Shown here: piece by piece, positions 43,332 through 49,497 of the stretch
How positions within the stretch are numbered: the stretch's first letter is position 1
How the letters are laid out: each line of letters starts with the position of its first letter
DNA from: Betaproteobacteria bacterium
Lineage (GTDB): Bacteria > Pseudomonadota > Gammaproteobacteria > Burkholderiales > Usitatibacteraceae
NCBI GenBank assembly: GCA_016790765.1
Contig: JAEUMZ010000164.1
Span: 1 to 49,497 of the forward strand
Length of the DNA stretch: 49,497 bases
Reading direction: 5' to 3'
Notes under the pieces: generated by a model
Databases searched by the model: none
Seen by the model: the letters and a program-made list of their open reading frames with translations, nothing else
Told to the model about the DNA's origin: nothing
Program-made: the position numbers and the translations under genes

Positions 43332-45752
43332 TCAGGCGGCCTGCGGGGTATCGATCCGCTCGCCGAGCACGCGCGCCAACTCGGGCGCCGGCACCGGGCG
43401 GCTGAAATGGAATCCCTGCGCACCGAGGCAGCCGCGTTCCCGCAGGAAGGCTGCCTGCACCGCCGTTTCCACGCCCTCGGCCACCGCCGTCAGCCGGAGG
43501 CTGTGCGCCATGGCGATGATGGCGGTGACCAGCGCCGTGTCGTTGGCATCGCTGCCGATGCCGGCGACAAAAGACCGGTCGATCTTCAATGAATGGATGG
43601 GAAATCGCTGCAGGTAGGCGAGGCTGGAATAACCGGTGCCGAAGTCGTCGATGGCCAGCCCGACGCCCATGTCCGCGAGCTTTTCGAGGCTGGCGAGGTT
43701 TTCCTGGCTGCGCGCCATGAGCACCCCCTCGGTGATCTCCAATTCCAGCGCACTGGCGGCCAGGCCCGACTCCTCGAGCAGGCGCGCGACCAGCTCGGGC
43801 AATCCCGGCCGCAGGAATTGTTGCGGGGAGACATTGACCGCCATGCGCAGGAACGAATGGCCGTCGCGATGCCAGCGTGCCAGCTGTGTGCAGGCCTCGC
43901 GCAACACCCATTCGCCGATCGGCACGATGAGCCCGGTCTCCTCGGCGATGCCGATGAATTCGCCCGGTAGCGTCAGCACGCCGTTGGCGCGCTGCCAGCG
44001 AATCAGCGCCTCGGTGGCGAACACGCGCCCGCTTTCGAGGTTGACCTGGGGCTGGTAGTGGAGCACGAACTCGCCGCGCTGCAGCGCCTGGTGCAACTGG
44101 TTGGCCACGCTGAGCCGGCGCTGCGCCATGTCGTTGAGCTGCGGGGTGAAGTACTGGAAGTTGTTGCGGCCCCGGTCCTTGGCGTGGTACATCGCCGTGT
44201 CGGCCGCGCGCAGCAGGGCATCGGCATCTTCGCCGTCGTCGGGAAACACGCTGATGCCGATGCTGCAGCTCACGTGCAGTTCATTGTGCTCGACGAGGAT
44301 CGGCTGGCGCAGTGATTCGAGCACCTTGCCGGCCACCTGCATGGCATCGCCGTCGGTGGACAGCCCCGGCAGGTTGATGACGAACTCGTCGCCGCCCAGG
44401 CGCGCCACGCTGTCCCCCTGGCGCAGGCACTTCTGCAACCGCGTGGCGGCCTCCTTGAGCAACAGGTCGCCGGCCTGGTGGCCCAGCGAATCGTTGATGT
44501 GCTTGAAGCGGTCGATGTCGATGAACAGCACCGCGATGCGGTGGCCGTCGCGCCGCGCGTGCGCGATCGCCTGGTTGACGCGGTCGCGGAACACCAGCCG
44601 GTTGGGCAACCCGGTGAGCGAGTCGTGCTGGGCCAGGAAGCGGATGCGCTCCTCCGCGCGCTTCCTTTCGGTGATGTCGGTCGAGATGTTGCACACGGCA
44701 AAGGTCGCGCCGTCGGCGGCGCGGAGGGGAAACTTCAGCGACAGGTAGGTGTGCAGGCCGTCGGGCTGCATGGCCGACTCCTCCGACTCCACCGGCGCGT
44801 CCGCCTCGATGACACGCCGGTCGTTGGCGCGGTAGGCGGCCGCGAGATCGCCGGGAAACACTTCCTCCACGGTCTGGCCGATGATGTCGCGTCCCCCGGT
44901 AAACAGGTTGCGGTAGCGCTGGTTGACCAGCAGGTAGCGCCCGTCCAGGTCCTTCACGTAGATCAGCGCCGTGGTGTTGTCGATGATCGCCTGCATCAAG
45001 TCGCGGCTCTTCTCGTACGCATCGTAGAGCGCTGCGCGCTCGGCGCGGGCCACGGCGCGCCGCTCGACTTCCAGCGCCAGCGATCGGCTCATCTCATTGA
45101 GGGCCTGCGCGACGTGGTCGAGCTCGTCGGGCATCGCGGCCGACCGGCGCGGCAGCACGAACGTGGCCCCCAGGCGATCCAGGCTGAGGCTTTGGGCGTA
45201 CTTCGCCATCGCCCCGAGCGGCCGCGTGACCCAGCGGCTGACGATCAACAGGATGAACAGCGAAACGAAAAACGTCTTGGCGGTCTCGGCGATCAGGATG
45301 ACCTGGCCGGTCTCGATCAGCCGCCGGTACACCCCGTCCAGCGCCACGATGACGGTCAGGGTCCCCAGCACGGTGCGCTTGGCATCGTTGTGCCGCAGCA
45401 GGTAGCCGCGCGTGAGGGTGGCGCCCTCCGGCTTGGTGCCCGCCTCGATACCCTGCTCACCGTCGATCTGGACCTCGACGTAGCGCACGTCGCGCAGCTG
45501 CAGCAAGCCGTTCAGCTGCAGGCGGATCTGCGTGTCGTCGAACGACCAGACGCTGTTGGCGAGGCTGTCCAGCGACGTGCGCTCGACCTGCGCGAGCTTG
45601 TCTTCGATGGCCGCCAACTCGCGGCGGTAGTCGATGTAGAGCTGGAGGGCGGTGACCAACAGGGCCAAACAGGCGCTGGCCAGCACGATGGCCGTGAGCA
45701 GCCGGTACCCCAGACGTTGCTGGCGCGGTCGATCGTGCGCGGTGTGCTCCAA
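43332..45752 (-). CDS. Membrane PAS-GGDEF-EAL protein with periplasmic sensor
   Basis: A protein of about 806 residues. Two membrane segments (about 16-38 and 155-180) bracket a periplasmic sensor with the YIDYRRELAAIEDKLAQVERT helix; then HAMP, PAS (about 270-385), GGDEF with intact RLGGDEF (about 451-457) and EAL with TEALIRW (about 577) and DDFGTGYSSL. Both activities are possible. The TTG at 45752 is preferred because GGGAGG lies just before it; the ATG at 45836 has no such site and adds a repeat-like extension. The periplasmic binding protein gene just upstream may give it its signal. Confidence 0.87.
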   Translation of the reverse strand: MEHTAHDRPRQQRLGYRLLTAIVLASACLALLVTALQLYIDYRRELAAIEDKLAQVERTSLDSLANSVWSFDDTQIRLQLNGLLQLRDVRYVEVQIDGEQGIEAGTKPEGATLTRGYLLRHNDAKRTVLGTLTVIVALDGVYRRLIETGQVILIAETAKTFFVSLFILLIVSRWVTRPLGAMAKYAQSLSLDRLGATFVLPRRSAAMPDELDHVAQALNEMSRSLALEVERRAVARAERAALYDAYEKSRDLMQAIIDNTTALIYVKDLDGRYLLVNQRYRNLFTGGRDIIGQTVEEVFPGDLAAAYRANDRRVIEADAPVESEESAMQPDGLHTYLSLKFPLRAADGATFAVCNISTDITERKRAEERIRFLAQHDSLTGLPNRLVFRDRVNQAIAHARRDGHRIAVLFIDIDRFKHINDSLGHQAGDLLLKEAATRLQKCLRQGDSVARLGGDEFVINLPGLSTDGDAMQVAGKVLESLRQPILVEHNELHVSCSIGISVFPDDGEDADALLRAADTAMYHAKDRGRNNFQYFTPQLNDMAQRRLSVANQLHQALQRGEFVLHYQPQVNLESGRVFATEALIRWQRANGVLTLPGEFIGIAEETGLIVPIGEWVLREACTQLARWHRDGHSFLRMAVNVSPQQFLRPGLPELVARLLEESGLAASALELEITEGVLMARSQENLASLEKLADMGVGLAIDDFGTGYSSLAYLQRFPIHSLKIDRSFVAGIGSDANDTALVTAIIAMAHSLRLTAVAEGVETAVQAAFLRERGCLGAQGFHFSRPVPAPELARVLGERIDTPQAA

Positions 45753-45865
45753 TCGTCCTCCCGGGGATTGCCGCGATGTTGGTTGCCCAGGGCACTGCTG
45801 CCGGCCGGCGTGCCGGGCGCCTTCATCGTGGAGCATCGCACAAGTCGGCCCGCCGCGCACCAGCC

Positions 45866-45892
45866 GCCGGCCCGCCTGCCCGGCGGGCCGGC
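45866..45892. other. Perfect 11-bp GC hairpin between binding protein and GGDEF-EAL genes
   Basis: GCCGGCCCGCC (45866-45876) and GGCGGGCCGGC (45882-45892) with a 5-nt loop. It lies 26 bp past the binding-protein stop. No T run follows on either strand, so it is more likely an mRNA stabiliser or attenuating structure than a classical terminator. Confidence 0.6.
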
Positions 45893-45917
45893 CCCGGAAC
45901 CGTGCCGGAATGCGGCC

Positions 45918-46763
45918 TCACTCCTTGCGGATGCCCTTGATCTGCTGCGCCTGGCTGGGTGTCTTGAGCACGACCTTTGAACGCTTGTCGGTGTTCAATT
46001 GCGCATGGATCCCGCCGAAGTGTTCCTTGATGAGGCTTGCCTTGAGGCCGGATGAATCGGCCTTGCCGAGGGCGTCCTCGATGAGCGATTTCAAGGCCGC
46101 CGACTTCTTGGACACGTAGAAAAACATGTCGTGGTCGTACACCATCAGCAGGTGCGGGTCGATCGCCAATTCCGGGTGGGTGGCTGCCTCGTCGAGAATC
46201 TCGACCACGCTGCGCGGGAAATAATCGACCCCGCGCTTTCCGGAGGCGAGCATGCGGAACAGCACCTGCCAGTCCCCCGGCTGGGCATGCACGGCGAGAT
46301 CGTTCGCGCGCCAGACCTCGGCATCGAACCAGATTTGCCCGAACCCGGCCACCAGGCCGGACTTGCGCAAGTCCTCCAGGCTCTTCACGCTTTGGAACAG
46401 CGCCTCCTGGCCCTTGCGCACGAAGGCCACGCGCGTGCTGTAGAGACCATTGGTCAGGCGGTTGCTCACGCGCAGGAATTTCTGGTCGCGCTCGAGCGTC
46501 TTCAGGCCCCAGAACACGCTGACCTCGCCGGACTCGAGCATGGCGTAGGCGCGGTTCTGCGGCAGTCCCTCGATGCTGTTCAAGTTGACCTGGTGCCCTT
46601 GGGCCTCCAGGGACCTTTTCAACAGCTGGTGAAAGAAGCGGTGCTGCACGAAGGGCGCGCCGGGAATCGACATCTCGACCGGTGCGGCGAAGGCACCGGC
46701 ACCCATGAGGACTCCCGGCATGCACACCATGAACGAACGGGCCAAGCGGATCAACCAGACCAT
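45918..46763 (-). CDS. Periplasmic solute-binding protein, family-3-like
   Basis: A 281-residue protein with a signal peptide (MVWLIRLARSFMVCMPGVLMGAGAFA) and a periplasmic-binding fold. The pattern MLESGEVSVFWGLKTLERDQKFLRVS fits transporter substrate-binding domains of the SBP_bac_3 type. CAGGAGG sits before the ATG at 46763, an excellent ribosome-binding site. No permease follows; the next gene on the strand is a GGDEF-EAL protein with a periplasmic sensor. The protein may act as a ligand-sensing partner for it; this is inference. Confidence 0.82.
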   Translation of the reverse strand: MVWLIRLARSFMVCMPGVLMGAGAFAAPVEMSIPGAPFVQHRFFHQLLKRSLEAQGHQVNLNSIEGLPQNRAYAMLESGEVSVFWGLKTLERDQKFLRVSNRLTNGLYSTRVAFVRKGQEALFQSVKSLEDLRKSGLVAGFGQIWFDAEVWRANDLAVHAQPGDWQVLFRMLASGKRGVDYFPRSVVEILDEAATHPELAIDPHLLMVYDHDMFFYVSKKSAALKSLIEDALGKADSSGLKASLIKEHFGGIHAQLNTDKRSKVVLKTPSQAQQIKGIRKE

Positions 46764-46936
46764 GGAAGCCTCCTGTTCGTGTTTGAGCCAGTGGATACGA
46801 TACCCCGATCACGCCACCCTCGGTAGTGGGACATGGACCCCCGTCGCAGCGGCCTCCCCGTTCGCGTCGGCGCGACCCTGCCGGCCTGCGACCGCCCGTT
46901 CGGAGGCGCATGGCCGTGCCGCGCGATGCGCCCCGC

Positions 46937-46942
46937 TATACT
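46937..46942 (+). promoter_or_regulatory. Possible -10 box upstream of gabD
   Basis: TATACT at 46937-46942 is close to consensus. It stands about 110 bp before the gabD start. No good -35 can be seen. The gap 46764-47054 holds nothing else I can support. Confidence 0.35.
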
Positions 46943-47054
46943 TTGAACGTCACCAGGAGAGCGCTGCGGAATGTGTCGTTCCCGCGCACGGCGCAATGAC
47001 CCCTCAGACCGCCGCTGGTGTCCGATTGCCCACCCAGTTCCCCGGAGTCTCCCC

Positions 47055-48539
47055 ATGAACGCCCCGCAAAACCTCCCCCTGCCCACCCTCAAGGACCCCT
47101 CCCTGTTCCGCACCGAGGCATTCATCGGCGGCGAATGGGTGAAGGCCGATTCGGGCATGCGGTTTGACGTGGACAACCCGGCCGATGGGTCGATCATCGG
47201 CGCGGTGCCCGATTGCGGCGCGGCCGAGACCGAGCGCGCGATCGCCGCGGCCGAAGCGGCACTGCCGGCGTGGCGTGCAAAGACCGCCAAGGAACGCGCG
47301 GCGATTCTGAAACGCTGGTTCGACCTGATGATGCTGAACCAGGACGACCTCGCGTTGATCCTCACCACCGAACAAGGCAAGCCGCTCGCCGAGGCGAAAG
47401 GCGAGATCGCGTATGGCGCCTCGTTCATCGAGTGGTTTGCCGAGGAAGGCAAGCGCATCTACGGCGACGTGATCCCGCCGCACATGGCGGACAAGCGCCT
47501 GATGGTGATCAAGCAGCCGATCGGCGTCACTGCCGCGATCACCCCGTGGAATTTTCCCAACGCCATGATCACACGCAAAGCCGGCCCCGCATTGGCCGCC
47601 GGCTGCACGATGGTGTTGAAGCCGGCCGAGCAGACGCCGTTTTCCGCGCTGGCGATGGCGGAACTGGCCGCGCGCGCCGGCGTACCCAAGGGGGTATTGA
47701 ACATCGTCACCGGGGCTTCGCACTCCTCGCCGGCCATCGGCATGGCGCTGTGCAAGAGCCCGGTGGTGAAAAAGCTCTCCTTCACCGGCTCCACGGAAGT
47801 GGGCCGCATTTTGATGCGCCAGTGTGCGGACACCATCAAGAAGCTCTCGCTGGAACTGGGCGGCAATGCGCCGTTCATCGTGTTCGACGACGCGGACCTG
47901 GACGCCGCCGCCGATGGCCTGATGGCGTGCAAGTACAGGAACGCCGGGCAGACCTGTGTCACCGCCAATCGCATCTATGTGCAGGCAGGCGTGTACGACG
48001 CCTTCGCCGAAAAGCTGAAGGCGCGCATGGGCAAGCTCAAGGTCGGGCGCGGCACGGAGGAGGGCGTTTCGGTCGGACCCTTGATCGACGAGGCGGGCCT
48101 GGCGAAAGTCGAAGCGCATTTGGCGGATGCGGTGGCCAAGGGCGCCAAGGTGGAAGCCGGCGGCAAGCGCCACGCGCTGGGCGGGCGCTTTTTCGAACCG
48201 ACCATCATTACCAACGTGCCGGTGTCGGCCAAGGTCTCGAAGGAAGAAACCTTCGGGCCCATCGCGCCGCTGATCAAGTTCGACACCGAAGCCGAGGCGG
48301 TTGAACGCGCCAACGATTCCGAGTTCGGCCTCGCGTCTTATTTCTTCGCCCGCGACGTGGGCCGCGTGTTCCGCGTGGCCGAGGCGCTGGAATCCGGCAT
48401 GGTCGCCGTCAACACCGGCATACTTTCAACCGAAGTGGCGCCGTTCGGCGGCGTGAAGCAATCCGGCCTGGGGCGCGAAGGGTCGAAGTACGGGATCGAG
48501 GAGTTCCTGGAGATGAAGTACGTGTGTTTGGGGGTGTGA
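47055..48539 (+). CDS. gabD: Succinate-semialdehyde dehydrogenase, NAD(P)-dependent
   Basis: A 494-residue aldehyde dehydrogenase close to GabD. The catalytic cysteine is in NAGQTCVTANR (about 300) and the general-base glutamate in SLELGGNAPFIV (about 267); PWNFPNAMITRK (about 165-176) and FTGSTEVGR (about 240-248) are cofactor-site motifs. It would oxidise succinate semialdehyde to succinate in the GABA pathway. No GABA aminotransferase gene is adjacent. The ATG at 47055 gives the expected N terminus. Confidence 0.93.
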   Translation: MNAPQNLPLPTLKDPSLFRTEAFIGGEWVKADSGMRFDVDNPADGSIIGAVPDCGAAETERAIAAAEAALPAWRAKTAKERAAILKRWFDLMMLNQDDLALILTTEQGKPLAEAKGEIAYGASFIEWFAEEGKRIYGDVIPPHMADKRLMVIKQPIGVTAAITPWNFPNAMITRKAGPALAAGCTMVLKPAEQTPFSALAMAELAARAGVPKGVLNIVTGASHSSPAIGMALCKSPVVKKLSFTGSTEVGRILMRQCADTIKKLSLELGGNAPFIVFDDADLDAAADGLMACKYRNAGQTCVTANRIYVQAGVYDAFAEKLKARMGKLKVGRGTEEGVSVGPLIDEAGLAKVEAHLADAVAKGAKVEAGGKRHALGGRFFEPTIITNVPVSAKVSKEETFGPIAPLIKFDTEAEAVERANDSEFGLASYFFARDVGRVFRVAEALESGMVAVNTGILSTEVAPFGGVKQSGLGREGSKYGIEEFLEMKYVCLGV

Positions 48540-48560
48540 CTATATTGGCGACTTTCTATC

Positions 48561-48749
48561 CGCCGATGAACGCCGATGGGGCGCCGATGAACGGCGATAA
48601 CGTTAAAGGCAGGATGCAAGTGCAATCGTCAAACCCAAGCACTGGGGCGGTGTTTGGGGCAATGGTGGCTCGAAAGGCGTGCCAGTCCTTGAGTATGGAC
48701 TCCGATTTTCGGCGTCCATCGGCGCCGCCTTTTTCGGCGTGCATCGGCG
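48561..48749. repeat. Imperfect inverted repeat around the ggt start
   Basis: Left arm about 48561-48598 (CGCCGATGAACGCCGATGGGG...) and right arm about 48710-48749 (CGGCGTCCATCGGCGCC...GCATCGGCG). The arms share repeated CGCCGATG/CATCGGCG blocks in inverse order. Between them lies a copy of the AAACCCAAGCACTGG element. The right arm is inside the ggt reading frame. Confidence 0.55.
48631..48690. repeat. Copy of the AAACCCAAGCACTGGC element before ggt
   Basis: AAACCCAAGCACTGGG (48631-48646) matches 15 of 16 positions of the arm consensus, followed by GCGGTGTTTGGGGC as in other copies. The right end, GCGTGCCAGTCCTT, is a degenerate inverse arm. Confidence 0.7.
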
Positions 48750-49497
48750 TCCTCGCTCTTTGCATGGGCATCGTCCCCGCAAACGCCCAGCGTGACGCCC
48801 GCCCGCTGCCGGAACTGCCCAGCGCGATTGCGCAAAAGCAGCTCTTCACCGCCAGGCAGCACATCGTCTCCGCGGCGCATCCGCTGGCGGCGGAGGCGGG
48901 GAACAAGATTCTCAACGAGGGCGGCAGCGCCATCGACGCGGCCATCGCCGTGCACGCGGTGTTGGGGCTCATCGAGCCGCAATCGGCGGGGCTCGGCGGG
49001 GGCGCGTTCATGCTGGTCTATGACGCCGAGTCGAAAAAAGTCAGCGCTTGGGACGGGCGCGAGACGGCGCCGGCCGGCATCACACCGGACGTTTTCTTGG
49101 ACAAGGACGGCAAGCCGCTCCGGTTTGCCGACGCCGTGATCGGCGGCCGCGCCGTCGGCGTGCCGGGCGTGGTGCGCCTGATGGCGGAGTCGCACGCCAA
49201 GCACGGCAAGCTGAAATGGGCGGCTTTGTTCGAGCCGGCCATCGAGCTCGCGGAACGCGGTTTTCCGCTGCCGCCGCGCCTGCACGTACACCTGGTGAAT
49301 GATCGCGTGGTCAAGAACGACGCGGTGGCAAAGCCCATCTACTTCGAGGCCGACGGCACGCCGAAACCCATCGGCACCGTGATCCGCAACCCGGCCTACG
49401 CGGAAACGCTGCGCACCATCGCCAAGGACGGCGCTGCAGCGTTCTATTCGGGAGCGATGGCCGAGGACATGGTCAAGGCGGTCACCGGGCACGCCAA
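48695..49497 (+). CDS. ggt: Gamma-glutamyltransferase, 5' part (gene runs past the window end)
   Basis: The first 267 or so residues of a periplasmic gamma-glutamyltranspeptidase precursor. A signal peptide (hydrophobic CIGVLALCMGIVPANA) is followed by HIVSAAHPLAAEAGNKILNEGGSAIDAAIAVHAVLGLIEPQSAGLGGGAFML, the family N-terminal signature; DGRETAP contains the arginine that binds the gamma-glutamyl carboxylate. The autocleavage threonine lies beyond the window. It would hydrolyse glutathione or transfer its glutamyl group. The start is not certain: ATG 48695 or 48662 (in the repeat), neither with a good Shine-Dalgarno. The first 20 residues come from repeat-derived sequence. Confidence 0.87.
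   Translation, partial: MDSDFRRPSAPPFSACIGVLALCMGIVPANAQRDARPLPELPSAIAQKQLFTARQHIVSAAHPLAAEAGNKILNEGGSAIDAAIAVHAVLGLIEPQSAGLGGGAFMLVYDAESKKVSAWDGRETAPAGITPDVFLDKDGKPLRFADAVIGGRAVGVPGVVRLMAESHAKHGKLKWAALFEPAIELAERGFPLPPRLHVHLVNDRVVKNDAVAKPIYFEADGTPKPIGTVIRNPAYAETLRTIAKDGAAAFYSGAMAEDMVKAVTGHA

Overview
The window is a high-GC bacterial chromosome segment, most probably from a betaproteobacterium. The order supports this: two LpxL-type acyltransferases divergent from metK, then ahcY behind an S-adenosylhomocysteine (SAH) riboswitch and metF; a dapF-DUF484-xerC run; and an lpoA-yraN-SIS-BON cluster divergent from rsmI. I cannot place it below class from sequence alone. There is no rRNA, tRNA or CRISPR array, and no intact IS element.

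Layout. 1-2.1 kb: an Atm1-type ABC exporter between palindromic intergenic repeats. 2.4-5.6 kb: a visibly AT-richer accessory patch with a broken HigA-like antitoxin gene, a secreted thermonuclease-like protein and a nuclease-helicase (DUF2075) protein. 5.6-10 kb: TlpA-like thioredoxin, a VOC protein, a small-protein/nucleotidyltransferase pair that looks leaderless, a class III nucleotide cyclase and hydroxypyruvate isomerase. 10.1-10.6 kb: two large hairpin-rich repeat units. 10.6-16 kb: TPR-methyltransferase, BON lipoprotein, SIS-domain isomerase/DiaA, YraN and LpoA on the minus strand, with RsmI divergent. 16-19.3 kb: two paralogous double cyclic-nucleotide-binding proteins around an M35 metallopeptidase. 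19.4-22.9 kb: VOC protein, DUF924 protein, penicillin-acylase-family hydrolase. 23-27.6 kb: xerC (3' end duplicated downstream), DUF484, dapF, a small conserved protein and two acyltransferases. 27.7-32.3 kb: the methyl cycle (metK, ahcY, metF) interrupted by a four-helix-bundle cassette, then yqaA. 32.3-39.1 kb: three paralogous family-5 solute-binding proteins around an M61 peptidase. 39.1-46.8 kb: an STN/TPR secreted protein, two c-di-GMP proteins and a periplasmic binding protein. 46.8 kb-end: succinate-semialdehyde dehydrogenase and the 5' part of a gamma-glutamyltransferase gene.

Working together. MetK makes SAM, methyltransferases (RsmI and the TPR-methyltransferase are both here) turn it to SAH, AhcY removes SAH under riboswitch control, and MetF supplies the methyl group to remake methionine. 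The LpoA/YraN/SIS/BON block and the acyltransferases are envelope functions. Second-messenger genes are numerous: one cNMP cyclase, two cNMP-binding proteins and two c-di-GMP enzymes.

The most unusual theme is small repeats entering genes. A roughly 60-bp palindromic element lies in frame inside the M61 peptidase gene; an inverted repeat bounding the four-helix-bundle cassette now encodes the first codons of metF; a repeat runs up to the start of the ggt gene; and the 3' end of xerC is duplicated beyond a tandem hairpin element. The nuclease-helicase patch and the leaderless nucleotidyltransferase pair are the best candidates for defence or toxin-antitoxin functions.
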